Below, piece after piece: positions 27,784-36,639 of a stretch of DNA of 64,000 bases (its first letter is position 1; each line of letters opens with the position of its first letter). Below the pieces are notes generated by a model, which worked only from the letters and a program-made list of their open reading frames with translations, made no database searches and was not told the DNA's origin. The DNA lies in contig CBDDCL010000015.1 in the NCBI GenBank assembly GCA_965226245.1, positions 1,364,001 through 1,428,000 of the forward strand, read 5' to 3'. This stretch comes from CBDCYS01 sp965226245. GTDB lineage: Bacteria; Acidobacteriota; Terriglobia; Bryobacterales; UBA6623. A program made the position numbers and the translations under genes.

Positions 27784-29796
27784 ATGGAAAATCTCGGGTA
27801 TCTGGCGCTTATCCTTGCATTCTGCCTTTCCATCTACGCCATCGTCGCGGCTCTGATCGGGAAGCTGCGCGGCAACGGCTACCTCGAAGTCAGCGCGCAG
27901 CGGGCGGTTTTCGCGGCCTGGGTGCTCATCACCAGCGCATCGGGCATTCTGCTCTACCACATCCTAACCGACGATTTTCGGCTGAGCTACGTCGCTTCAA
28001 AAAGCAACGCCGACCTCCCGCTTGTCTACAAAATCGCGGCCTGGTGGGGCGGGCAAGAAGGATCGCTGCTGTTTTGGACCTGGATTCTCGCAACCTACTC
28101 ATTCGTATCGGTCTACACGGCGCGCAAAATCCACGCCAACATGATCTCCTACGTCGTGGCGATCATGATGAGCATCCAGGTGTTCTTTCTGATCCTGGTC
28201 GTCTTCATCGCCAACCCGTTTCAAGTCCTAATGGCCGGCCCGCAGATCACCTCGGTGGCCGACGGGCAGGGACTGAATCCGCTGCTGCAGCACCCCCTCA
28301 TGGCGATCCATCCGCCGATGCTTTATCTGGGTTACGTGGGATTCGCCGTCCCGTTCGCGTTTGCCATGGCGTCGTTGATTACCCGGCAGGCGGGGGACCG
28401 CTGGATTCACACGACACGCATTTGGACCATGGTGACCTGGTTGTTCCAGAGCATCGGAGTCTTACTCGGAGCGCGCTGGGCTTACGCCGTGCTGGGGTGG
28501 GGCGGCTACTGGGGCTGGGACCCGGTGGAGAATGCCTCGCTGCTTCCCTGGATCACCGGAACCGCTTTTCTGCACTCGGTGATGATGCAAGAGAAGAAGG
28601 GCATGATGAAGGTTTGGAACATCGTGCTGATCTCGGTGACGTTTTTTCTTTGCATCTTCGGGACGATGCTCACCCGCAGCGGCATTGTCAGCTCGGTGCA
28701 TGCCTTTGCTGAATCACCTATTGGGGGATGGTTCGCCGGTTTCCTCACGCTGTTAGTCGCGAGCACGGTTTTTCTGATCTTAAACCGGCTGGACTATCTG
28801 AAAAGTGAAAACGAACTCGAGTCGGTCGTGTCGCGCGAGTCGAGCTTCTTGTTCAACAACGTCATCTTGCTCGCCAGTTGCTTCGCGGTGCTTTGGGGCA
28901 CGTTGTTTCCAGTAATCAGCGAAGCTGTGACGAATGAGAAGATCAGCGTCGGCGCGCCGTTCTTCAACAAGGTGAATATTCCCATTGGACTGCTGCTGCT
29001 GTTTCTGACCGGCGTCGGGCCGCTGTTCGCCTGGCGGCGAACATCGCTCGAGAGCTTGCGGCGGAATTTCCAATGGCCCGCGCTTGTTTCCCTGGTCTTG
29101 GCCGCGGGACTGGTTGCCGCCGGCATGCGGCACTTTTACGCGGTGGTTTGCTTCGCTCTGTGCTTGTTCGTCACCCTGACGATCATGAGCGAGTTCTTCA
29201 AAGGGGCCAGGCTTATCCAGCGCAAGCTCAGTATGAACCTGTTCTTCGCGGTGATCGAGCTGACGCACAGAAACACGCGCCGCTACGGCGGGTATCTGGT
29301 TCACATGGCCATCGTCTTGATCTTCATCGGCTTTGCCGGCGCCGCCTTCAACATCGAAGGCCAGGGTGAAGTGCCGGTCGGCGACGCCTTGAGAGTCGGA
29401 AGTTACGAGTTCCATATCAAACAAGTTATCGAGGACAACAACCCCAACTATGCCAGCCAGACAGCCGAGGTGGAGCTGCGAAAAGACGGCGAAGTACTCG
29501 AGACGATGATGCCGGAGAGACGCGCCTATCACGCCAGCGGGCAAGGGACCAGCGAAGTCGCCATCCGCGCCCGGATGACCGAGGACGTCTACATCGTTTT
29601 CGCCGGCTACTCGAACAGCGGTGAGAATCCCATGCTTCAGGTCTATATCAATCCGCTGGTGAACTGGATTTGGGTTGGGGCGTTCCTGCTCGTGTTCGGC
29701 ACGCTGGTGGCGCTGGTACCCAGCAAGATCAAGCCGATCCGGACTCGAATCATTGGAAAAATGAAAAAAGAACATGCGGTGCTTGCAAAAACTTAG
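27784..29796 (+). CDS. ccmF: Cytochrome c haem lyase subunit CcmF
   Basis: 670 residues with about 14-15 membrane helices. The WWD-type haem-handling motif W-G-G-Y-W-G-W-D-P-V-E-N-A-S is visible near residue 240, as are the conserved N-P-L-L-Q-H-P and H-P-P-M-L-Y-L-G-Y blocks. The C-terminal periplasmic domain is at ~520-640. It joins haem to apocytochrome with CcmH. Its 3' end overlaps ccmH by 23 bases. Confidence 0.96.
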   Translation: MENLGYLALILAFCLSIYAIVAALIGKLRGNGYLEVSAQRAVFAAWVLITSASGILLYHILTDDFRLSYVASKSNADLPLVYKIAAWWGGQEGSLLFWTWILATYSFVSVYTARKIHANMISYVVAIMMSIQVFFLILVVFIANPFQVLMAGPQITSVADGQGLNPLLQHPLMAIHPPMLYLGYVGFAVPFAFAMASLITRQAGDRWIHTTRIWTMVTWLFQSIGVLLGARWAYAVLGWGGYWGWDPVENASLLPWITGTAFLHSVMMQEKKGMMKVWNIVLISVTFFLCIFGTMLTRSGIVSSVHAFAESPIGGWFAGFLTLLVASTVFLILNRLDYLKSENELESVVSRESSFLFNNVILLASCFAVLWGTLFPVISEAVTNEKISVGAPFFNKVNIPIGLLLLFLTGVGPLFAWRRTSLESLRRNFQWPALVSLVLAAGLVAAGMRHFYAVVCFALCLFVTLTIMSEFFKGARLIQRKLSMNLFFAVIELTHRNTRRYGGYLVHMAIVLIFIGFAGAAFNIEGQGEVPVGDALRVGSYEFHIKQVIEDNNPNYASQTAEVELRKDGEVLETMMPERRAYHASGQGTSEVAIRARMTEDVYIVFAGYSNSGENPMLQVYINPLVNWIWVGAFLLVFGTLVALVPSKIKPIRTRIIGKMKKEHAVLAKT

Positions 29797-30262
29797 CTTG
29801 CTGCTCCTGATGACGGCCCCGCTTCTGCCGGCGCAGAATGTCTCCGAGAGTGATCCGAAGTTTCCGGCGGTGCGAGCGGTTGGGGAACAGCTCAAATGCC
29901 AGTGCGAGGCGCACTGCTCCTATACCATTACGGGCTGTAACATGATGGGCTGCTCGTTCCGCGCCAAGATACTGCCGGAAATTCGGGCTGGCGTCGACGC
30001 CGGGCTTTCGACCCAGGAAAACTTGGAACGTTTGATCGCCAAATATGGGTCGGAGTTGCGCAACTCCCCCCGCGCGGAGGGCTTCGGGCTGTTCGGCTGG
30101 GCCATGCCTTTCGCGGCGCTGGCGGCCGGCTTGATCGCCGCGCCCATCGTGGTTCGCCGCTGGAGAGCACAACAGGCTGCCGCGCCGGCCAGCGTGCCGA
30201 TCGACGAGAAGGTCCTGTCGCGGTATCGGGAGGAGATCGAGCAGGACCTGGACGAGCTGTAG
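29774..30262 (+). CDS. ccmH: CcmH-like thioredox protein with extra cysteines
   Basis: 162 residues: signal peptide (L-S-L-L-L-L-M-T-A-P-L-L-P-A), soluble domain, one membrane helix near 105-125 (F-G-W-A-M-P-F-A-A-L-A-A-G-L) and an acidic tail. In place of the usual L-R-C-x-x-C there is L-K-C-Q-C-E-A-H-C, then C-N-M-M-G-C: five cysteines in ~20 residues. Such Cys-rich forms occur in Acidobacteriota and Deltaproteobacteria (from memory). The family reduces and presents the CxxCH of apocytochromes. It overlaps ccmF. Confidence 0.88.
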   Translation: MRCLQKLSLLLLMTAPLLPAQNVSESDPKFPAVRAVGEQLKCQCEAHCSYTITGCNMMGCSFRAKILPEIRAGVDAGLSTQENLERLIAKYGSELRNSPRAEGFGLFGWAMPFAALAAGLIAAPIVVRRWRAQQAAAPASVPIDEKVLSRYREEIEQDLDEL

Positions 30263-30336
30263 GCGCTCACGGAATGGATGTCGGCTAAACCTGCCGCCCA
30301 TCTGAGCCGCGACCGTCAGGGAGCGGTTAGTTCCAT

Positions 30337-30660
30337 ATGCTGATTGCCGCCGCCATCGTATTGGTCGTTTTCGCAATGGCGTTGCCCTTGCTGATTCGCC
30401 ACAGCTCCTTGCCCCGGCCGGAGCCTGTTTCGCCCACCCGCCACCTCGAAGAAAAGAAAGCGACGATTTACGAGAACCTGCGCGATCTGCAAGGCGAATA
30501 CCGCATGGGAAAGCTGTCGGACGAAGACTACCAGCAGACCAAGCTTGATCTCCAGAAAGAACTCGCCATCGTGCTCGCCGAAATCGACGGTGTCATCAGC
30601 GAGACAAGTCCCGAAGCGTCCAAGCTGCCGCCGGGTCCGAGTCCAGCCTCGGCCGGCTAA
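30337..30660 (+). CDS. CcmI N-terminal-like membrane protein
   Basis: 107 residues: one N-terminal membrane helix (L-I-A-A-A-I-V-L-V-V-F-A-M-A-L-P-L-L), then a charged helical segment (K-A-T-I-Y-E-N-L-R-D-L, Y-R-M-G-K-L-S-D-E-D-Y). The latter resembles the beginning of CcmI/CycH. The TPR part of full CcmI is absent. It follows ccmH by 74 bases, and its position supports a scaffold role in haem ligation. Confidence 0.7.
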   Translation: MLIAAAIVLVVFAMALPLLIRHSSLPRPEPVSPTRHLEEKKATIYENLRDLQGEYRMGKLSDEDYQQTKLDLQKELAIVLAEIDGVISETSPEASKLPPGPSPASAG

Positions 30661-31030
30661 AGCTCGTCGAGTCACTTGCGCCAAGACACGGCAAAAGGTT
30701 CGGATAGCAGCATCAGAGCCCCCAGGCGTTAGCCTGGGGGTCAAGGCCCGCAAACGCAGCACTTTCATCGCAGGCGACATCTTCCCCAGCGGATTTTTGC
30801 CCATCACCGCGGCAACGTTCGCGAGAAGAGCCTGGCGGAGGTTTATCGCGAATCCGAGCTGTTCCTTCAGCGTCGCAGTCCCGGCCAATTCAAGGGGATC
30901 CGCGGCCACTGTGAGTTCAACGGCATTCGCGGCGGGTCCCGCTCACGGGCCTACGCTATCACGGGAGACTACCTGGCGACTGACCCCTGGTGCGCCTACC
31001 GGCCGCAGTGACCCTATTCCGATGGGGGCG
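30661..31030. other. Gap after ccmI-like gene, with hairpin
   Basis: 370 bases without a credible gene. At 30719-30740 there is a perfect 9 bp hairpin (CCCCCAGGC, loop GTTA, GCCTGGGGG) that may end the ccmEFH transcript, although no T run follows. The remainder is featureless. Confidence 0.5.
30719..30740 (+). terminator. Possible terminator hairpin after ccm genes
   Basis: Nine-base-pair GC-rich stem with a 4-base loop, 59 bases after the last ccm stop. It lacks the usual T tail, so it might be a pause/stability hairpin or act with Rho. Confidence 0.4.
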
Positions 31031-31633
31031 TCACTGGGCAAGCATCATGATCGACACCAACTCCTTGCCGCCGAAAGCGGTCTTGGAGACGGTGAGACCG
31101 ACGAGCTGAAATCCCTCCGAGCCGACTTGATTCAGCTCTTTGTTCATCGTCTTCGTCCTCTTCGTTGCCAGCAGCTTATAGATGTACTGCTTTGACGGCG
31201 CCTGGAGATCGCGTTTCAGAACCGCGATCACTTCGTGCCCGCCGAAGGCCGTTTCCGCGACCGACTGCCCGCAGTAGCGAAAACCCCGCGCCCCCGCTTT
31301 GGTGAGCTCCTTCTGCATCGTGGACGTTTTCGATGTGGCCAGCAGCTTGTACTCATGCCGCTGCCGGGCGGGAGCACTGCGCGCTTTCGACAGGACAGTG
31401 ACAACCTCGCCTCCGGCCAGGGTCTCTCCTCCCATCATCGCCAGGAAATCGAATCCTTGTGACGCGGCTTCATTAAGTTCCTTCAGCATGGTGGAAGTTT
31501 TGCTCGTTGCCAGCAGTCTGTATTCGATAGCCCCGTCGCCGGCGCTGGCCGGCGTGACGCGCTGGCCGTTCACGGCCAAACCCGACAACGCAGCAAGCGG
31601 TAAAAGGAATCTAGAGATGCTCATCATGCTCAT
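31031..31633 (-). CDS. Exported protein with three DUF4177-like repeats
   Basis: 200 residues: a signal peptide (residues ~1-28, F-L-L-P-L-A-A-L-S-G-L-A) then three ~48-residue repeats. Each begins (Y/R)-x-L-L-A-T-(S/K)-(K/R)-T and has a G-F-x(6)-G or G-F-x-L-V-G segment and A-(F/G)-G-G-x-E-(V/L). The pattern resembles DUF4177 units (Y-E-Y-K-V...L-N-E-L-G-x-E-G-W-E-L-V). The function is unknown; location is periplasmic or outer. It is transcribed toward the ccm genes. Confidence 0.7.
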   Translation of the reverse strand: MSMMSISRFLLPLAALSGLAVNGQRVTPASAGDGAIEYRLLATSKTSTMLKELNEAASQGFDFLAMMGGETLAGGEVVTVLSKARSAPARQRHEYKLLATSKTSTMQKELTKAGARGFRYCGQSVAETAFGGHEVIAVLKRDLQAPSKQYIYKLLATKRTKTMNKELNQVGSEGFQLVGLTVSKTAFGGKELVSIMMLAQ

Positions 31634-31806
31634 GGTGAATAGCTCCGGAGTGTCGTCGTCAGAGGGACGCGGGGTCAGAGTTAGTCTTTCAGACGGGGCC
31701 GGACACGGTATCGTTTCAATTCGCGAAATCCTCTAGGGACAGCCGGGAATGGTCAAAGAGGCTCTGCACAGGCTAAGCTGCTATTGTTGAAGTTGCGGCT
31801 CTCCTA

Positions 31807-32958
31807 GTGAGGAAAACGAAGCCCATATTCTTTTCCTACCGCCAATCCTGGATCCGGCGGGCTTTGGCCGGCGGGCTGCTCGCTGCCGGCATTCTCACCT
31901 CATCGCTGCACGCCGCCATCCAGGGAACCGTCGTCAACCGCACCACCGGCAAGCCGGTCCCGCGCGTTCCGGTGACACTCGTCAAGTTTGGCGGGCCCCA
32001 GGGAATGGCGCCCGTCAGAGAGTTGAATACGGACGCGGAGGGCAAGTTCTCATTTGACGAAGCCCTGCTGGAGCTGAGTTCTCAGCCTATTCACGGCATG
32101 CTTCGTACAGAGCACGAAGGCATTTCCTACACCAAGATGATCGTTCCGGACGTGAAGCTCGACGACATACAAATCGAGGTCTACGACATTGCCGAGGGTG
32201 AGACGATCAAGCCCGACATGACGGCCTTCCTTTTTGAACCCGGGCCGGACGAAACGCTGATCAACCAGTTCTTTCAGTTCACGAACGAAGCCAGGCCCCC
32301 GAGAACATTTAGCGACCCCGACAATGGAACGCTGCAGTTCCTCCTCCCGCCGGGCGCGAAAGGAGTGGTCCAGGTGAGCGCCACGGGTCCGGCTGGAATG
32401 CCGTTGCCAAGCTCGGCTACCAAAACAAACCGCGAAGACATCTACAAAGTGGACTTCCCTCTGAAACCGGGAGCAAACTTAATCGAGTTGACGTATCGAG
32501 TTCCGACGGCGGATGGTGGGAACTTCACCAGCCGGGTCCTCTATGACGATGTCGAAACCCGCTTCGTCATTCCAGAGGGAGTCAGCGTCGAAGGGCAAGA
32601 TCTTAAGCTGATCGGCCAAGAACCGCAGTCGCTGGCATCGATCTACGAGTACAGCGGAAAGGGCCAGTTCTCACTCAAGATCAGCGGCGAGGGACGATTA
32701 AGCCGGGAAGCTTCCGCGGGCGGCGGCGGAGATGGAAACGAGATCAGCATTGCTCCGGCGCCGGTTGCCAAAGAACTCGGGTGGGTCATCGCCATCACTG
32801 CTGCGATCCTTGGCGTCGGTTTTTACAACCTTCTTTCATCCAAGCCGCCGAACGCCGTCGCGGGGGTGCCCGGGATGATGGCGTCCGCCGGCGGCTCCTC
32901 CCGCCCGCAACGGCCCGCAAGCCGGTCTTCCTCGAAGCCGGGCCGCCGAAAACGATGA
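31807..32958 (+). CDS. Membrane-anchored protein with carboxypeptidase-regulatory-like domain, linked to ccmAB
   Basis: 383 residues from GTG 31807: a signal peptide or anchor (~17-37), a CnaB/carboxypeptidase-regulatory-like beta domain (I-Q-G-T-V-V-N-R-T-T-G-K-P-V-P-R-V) and a long beta-rich extracytoplasmic part. A C-terminal membrane helix follows near 327-345 (G-W-V-I-A-I-T-A-A-I-L-G-V-G-F-Y), ending in a basic tail (P-G-R-R-K-R). Its stop overlaps the ccmA start (ATGA), so it is co-translated with the haem exporter genes. I do not recognise it as a known Ccm component; a role in cytochrome maturation is inferred from position only. Confidence 0.7.
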   Translation: MRKTKPIFFSYRQSWIRRALAGGLLAAGILTSSLHAAIQGTVVNRTTGKPVPRVPVTLVKFGGPQGMAPVRELNTDAEGKFSFDEALLELSSQPIHGMLRTEHEGISYTKMIVPDVKLDDIQIEVYDIAEGETIKPDMTAFLFEPGPDETLINQFFQFTNEARPPRTFSDPDNGTLQFLLPPGAKGVVQVSATGPAGMPLPSSATKTNREDIYKVDFPLKPGANLIELTYRVPTADGGNFTSRVLYDDVETRFVIPEGVSVEGQDLKLIGQEPQSLASIYEYSGKGQFSLKISGEGRLSREASAGGGGDGNEISIAPAPVAKELGWVIAITAAILGVGFYNLLSSKPPNAVAGVPGMMASAGGSSRPQRPASRSSSKPGRRKR

Positions 32959-33650
32959 ACGAGCCGGCGATCTCAATCCAGAACGTCTGGAAGTTTTTCG
33001 GAGATTTCGCGGCGGTTCGGGAAGTATCGCTCGAAGTTCCGCCCTCCACGATCTTGGCGCTGCTGGGGCGCAACGGCGCCGGCAAGACGACCATGCTGCG
33101 CATGCTGGCCGGGCTGTCGCGCCCCAGCCGCGGCGACATTTCGATTGCGGGCCGCGGATGGGGAAAACAAAACGGCTCCGCTGTCGGTGTCGTTGGGCAC
33201 GGCGAGTGGATCTACGATGACCTCAGCGCACGGGAGAATTTGGAATTTTTCGGGCGCCTGTATAAAGTGGACGATCTTGCCGCATGCATCGGCCGGTGGC
33301 TCGAAACCGTGGGGCTCTCGCGGTTTCGAAACGCGCGCGTGAGCGAATTTTCCCGCGGCATGAGGCAGCGGCTGGCGATTGCCCGAGCCTTCTTGCACGA
33401 TCCCCAAGTCCTGTTGCTGGACGAGCCCTGGACGGCCCTGGATGACCGTGCGACTCAGTTGCTTTCCTCTCTGCTGCGCGATGCGCAATCACGCGGCTGC
33501 AGCGTGGTCGTTTGCTCCCACCAGCTTCGAGAGGCGCTCGAAGTAGCAACGCGGGTGGCGGTCATTGACCGCGGGAAGCTGATATTTCAAGGCCCCAATA
33601 GCGACGACTTCAAAGCCGCGCCGGAAGACTTCTACCAAAACATCTCGTGA
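32955..33650 (+). CDS. ccmA: Haem exporter ATP-binding protein CcmA
   Basis: 231 residues. Walker A G-R-N-G-A-G-K-T-T, Q-loop region, signature F-S-R-G-M-R-Q-R, Walker B V-L-L-L-D-E-P-W and the switch His in C-S-H-Q-L. The signature and E-P-W after Walker B fit CcmA. It powers release of haem-loaded CcmE. Overlaps the preceding gene by ATGA and ccmB by GTGA. Confidence 0.9.
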   Translation: MNEPAISIQNVWKFFGDFAAVREVSLEVPPSTILALLGRNGAGKTTMLRMLAGLSRPSRGDISIAGRGWGKQNGSAVGVVGHGEWIYDDLSARENLEFFGRLYKVDDLAACIGRWLETVGLSRFRNARVSEFSRGMRQRLAIARAFLHDPQVLLLDEPWTALDDRATQLLSSLLRDAQSRGCSVVVCSHQLREALEVATRVAVIDRGKLIFQGPNSDDFKAAPEDFYQNIS

Positions 33651-34330
33651 ACGACTTTCTCCGGTCCGCCCTAACGATCGCCGCGAAAGACCTGCGCAGC
33701 GAACTTCGCAACAAAGAAGCGATGAACGCCGCCGTGTCTTTCGCGCTGGTGGTTCTGCTGCTTTTTAGTTTGGCATTCGAGCCGGCCGGCAACCCGGACG
33801 TGCGGGATATGTCCGGCGGGCTGCTTTGGATCGTCTACTTATTCGCGGGAATTCTCATTCTCAACCGCAGCTTTGCACGAGAGACGGCGGGAGGTTGCCT
33901 GGACGCATTGATCGCCGCGCCGATCTCCGGCAGCGAGTTATTTCTTGGGAAAGTGCTTTCAAACGGTCTGCTGCTGCTCATCCTGGAGTTGCTCTCTCTG
34001 CCGATCTTTGGGATCTTCTATGACGTCAACTGGACCCGTTCCTTTGGGTCTCTTTTCTTGGTGTTCGTGCTGGGAACCTGGGGATTGACCGTTGTCGGGA
34101 CGATTTTCAGTGCCATCACGGCGTCCAACCGCTTGCGGGAGCTGATGCTGCCGCTGCTCGTTTTTCCGGTAACGCTGCCGGTGATGATGGCCTGCGTGAA
34201 GCTCACTACGCTGATTCTGGCGGGCGAACCGCTGGGTGATTCCGTGATCTGGCTCAAGCTGCTGTTCGGGTTCGCGCTAATATTCAGCCTGTTGGGAGCG
34301 GTTCTGCTCGACGTGGTCCTAAGGGAGTAG
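33647..34330 (+). CDS. ccmB: Haem exporter membrane protein CcmB
   Basis: 227 residues, six membrane helices. It has the conserved CcmB start (A-A-K-D-L-R-S-E-L-R-N-K-E) and L-N-R-S-F-A-R-E followed by G-C-L-D-A-L. The start GTG overlaps the ccmA stop. ccmC, which usually follows, is absent: the next 120 bases hold no gene and the next gene is on the other strand. Confidence 0.9.
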   Translation: MNDFLRSALTIAAKDLRSELRNKEAMNAAVSFALVVLLLFSLAFEPAGNPDVRDMSGGLLWIVYLFAGILILNRSFARETAGGCLDALIAAPISGSELFLGKVLSNGLLLLILELLSLPIFGIFYDVNWTRSFGSLFLVFVLGTWGLTVVGTIFSAITASNRLRELMLPLLVFPVTLPVMMACVKLTTLILAGEPLGDSVIWLKLLFGFALIFSLLGAVLLDVVLRE

Positions 34331-34452
34331 CGCTCGAAAGCTCCGCGGTGACATTTGGCTCTAAGCGCATGGCCAGGCCGAGACCCGTGGCCGGGAGGAA
34401 TCACGGAGTCCAACGCTCACGCGAATCCTGTGCAACACAGCGCCGTTGCGCC

Positions 34453-34812
34453 TCACTCGTATGCGAGTTCCGGCAGCTCTTCGTCGCAGGTATGTACCGT
34501 CGCTGCCCGAGAATCCTTGGGAGCTTCCGCGCTAGCAGTGTTCGCTGGGCGCTCGGATTGTCTGCGAGCCGTATGCCGCTGGATCTGGGAAGCTAGACGC
34601 GATAGTTTCGCCTGTTGCCTGGAGCGCAGGTCGACCTTCGGCCGCCCATTGCGCCCATTCGAATAGGCCGCGCCGAGGCTTTCAATCAAACGATGATCCG
34701 GTGATTGAATAGCAGACTCTAAACCAGCGATGACCGTGTCCAGCCACTTACGTTTGGTGTGAAGTTCGTTGAGCAAGAGGTCGATGTCGACTGTATATCC
34801 TTCCTTTTTCAT
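34453..34812 (-). CDS. Small basic protein of unknown function
   Basis: 119 residues from the ATG at 34812, preceded by GGGAGGGAAAG; a longer frame to 34842 is less likely. The N-terminal half is helical (D-I-D-L-L-L-N-E-L, K-R-K-W-L-D-T-V-I-A-G-L). The middle is basic (G-R-P-K-V-D-L-R-S-R-Q-Q-A-K-L-S-R-L), with R-S-R-Q-Q-A-K-L-S-R reminiscent of DNA-binding tails. No family assigned. Confidence 0.55.
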   Translation of the reverse strand: MKKEGYTVDIDLLLNELHTKRKWLDTVIAGLESAIQSPDHRLIESLGAAYSNGRNGRPKVDLRSRQQAKLSRLASQIQRHTARRQSERPANTASAEAPKDSRAATVHTCDEELPELAYE

Positions 34813-35057
34813 CTTTCCCTCCCCGGCATGAGATCGGTTCAAAGCTTTAACTCAAAACACTAAGAGGCTACCACAAGGGGCATAAAGATCCTGTAAAAAG
34901 GCGCCTCTGAGGAATAAATATTATGTAAATGCGCCGGGATCTCTTCAGGTAACGAGAGGAAGCAGGATGCTGCTTATCGCCAAGCCAGACGAGGCATATT
35001 GGCGAAATATGCGATCGGAGCGAATCGGGACAGGTTCCTAATGTGAGCGGATAAACA

Positions 35058-36458
35058 TCAATCGAGTTCGTCTTTGAGTTGCTGGTCAAGCTTTTCGGTG
35101 ACGGCGGGAAGCCTCTGCGGATTGCTCAGCAAAGCACGGACAGCAAGCTGATCCCGCCGGAGTATTTCAATCGCTGCAAGTCCGAGTTTGTACGCAACCG
35201 ACGCTTGCAAGGCATTCAGGCCACGCCAGCCGCCCGACAGCCGCGCCAGGGTCGGCAGAGTACTCTGCTTGTTCAAACGCCGCAGGTTGGCCCAATCATC
35301 CCGGCTGAGCTCACGGCCTGACAGGCTTTGAGCCAAGCCTTCGTGGAGCCAGGCCGGCCAGGGGCCGAGGCGCGCCAGGCAGGCGTGGACAAACTCGTGC
35401 GAAAGCGTCTTGCGAACGTGTTCATCGACTTGACCACTGGGCGGCAGCGCCACACGGATTTTGCCGTCGAACTGGCCGCCGCTCCATTCCGCGGCGCCGG
35501 TCGTGCTGCGGTAGTTCTCGATGCTTTGGATGATCACGACAAAATGCTCGCTCGACTGGCAGCCCAGTTGGTAGGAGATGCGATTGACTTCTCGCTCCAA
35601 AGCGGCGCTGAAGCGCCGGGCGGCGGCCGGTTTGAGTGTTTCGCCTTCATACCGCAAGATAAAACGAGTTCCGTAGGTAACGTCGTCACTCTTGTCCCCC
35701 GCCAGCTCCATTTCGATCTTGCGATAAAACCGTTCCAGACCCGGGTTCGGCTGGATCTCGATCGAGCGCTTCAGATAACGGCCAGCCCCCTTAACTTTGT
35801 CGCGCCGGTAGAGGCTGACACCCGCCAAAGCCAGCAGGGCGGCGTTGTCGGGGTGAGTCTTGAGCGCCGCTTCCGCCACTTTGAGCGCCTTGTCGGGACG
35901 GGAAAGTTGAAGCAGCGCCTGCCCCCGAAAAAGAGCCACTTGCACATGGTCGGGTGGCGCGGCGGCGGACAAGAGCACTTTTTCGGCTTCGGCCGGGTCA
36001 CGTTTCTTGAGCAGATCAGCCGCTTCCCGGATCTTCGCTTGAATGCCCGGTGAGTCGGATGCGTCCGGTGTCCCGCTTAGCTCGAGGTTGGGCGGCAACC
36101 CGAGCACCTCGATCTCGCCGCTCACAACGCTGCCGGAAGCGGCTTCGCGGCGGGATTGCTCGAAAGCTTCGATTCCTTCCAGGGCGTCCTTGGAAACATA
36201 GCCCCGAACGGAGCGCCCATCCACTTCGGCGGAGACTGAATAACAGGGGCTGTCGGAGCCGGAAATCGCGAATCTCAATCGAACTTTGTGGCCCTGGGGG
36301 AGCTGCGCCACACGGCTTGCTCCCTCCGAACAGTTGGCTAATAGATTGACTTGATCTTTTTTGACAACGAGTTCTTTGGCGTCGAGGCAAGCAGGTGAGA
36401 ATAGGCCTGCCGAGCAGACTCCAATGAATACAACTGCCGGGGCTTTCGGAAACCTCAT
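35058..36458 (-). CDS. Exported TPR protein with gluzincin-type peptidase domain
   Basis: 466 residues from the ATG at 36458 (signal peptide A-V-V-F-I-G-V-C-S-A-G-L-F-S-P-A-C-L). Residues ~25-110 form a small beta domain, and ~165-280 TPR repeats (A-E-A-L-K-T-H-P-D-N-A-A-L-L-A-L-A). Residues ~290-460 form a peptidase-MA-like domain with the zinc motif H-E-F-V-H and a downstream Glu in W-L-H-E-G-L-A-Q. Predicted periplasmic zinc protease; substrate unknown. The frame extends upstream to 36632 but lacks a signal there. Confidence 0.8.
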   Translation of the reverse strand: MRFPKAPAVVFIGVCSAGLFSPACLDAKELVVKKDQVNLLANCSEGASRVAQLPQGHKVRLRFAISGSDSPCYSVSAEVDGRSVRGYVSKDALEGIEAFEQSRREAASGSVVSGEIEVLGLPPNLELSGTPDASDSPGIQAKIREAADLLKKRDPAEAEKVLLSAAAPPDHVQVALFRGQALLQLSRPDKALKVAEAALKTHPDNAALLALAGVSLYRRDKVKGAGRYLKRSIEIQPNPGLERFYRKIEMELAGDKSDDVTYGTRFILRYEGETLKPAAARRFSAALEREVNRISYQLGCQSSEHFVVIIQSIENYRSTTGAAEWSGGQFDGKIRVALPPSGQVDEHVRKTLSHEFVHACLARLGPWPAWLHEGLAQSLSGRELSRDDWANLRRLNKQSTLPTLARLSGGWRGLNALQASVAYKLGLAAIEILRRDQLAVRALLSNPQRLPAVTEKLDQQLKDELD

Positions 36459-36639
36459 CCTGCAGTCATTGTAGCGTTGGGGCTGACGATCGGCCGGTAA
36501 GGTAAAGCGCTGATTTGAAATGAAACAAAGGCTAACGAAGTGAGCGGAAACGCAGCCCGCCATGGTTTCCAGGACACTCGCTTCAGCGTGCTTTCTTTGA
36601 ACATACCGAAAATGTATCCTTAACTTTCGCAATCAAGCG

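Noticed and set aside
26000..34330. Whole ccm block as a horizontally acquired island
   Set aside because: Next to miaA, tight operon overlaps, similar base composition by eye and no mobile genes inside; looks like core chromosome.
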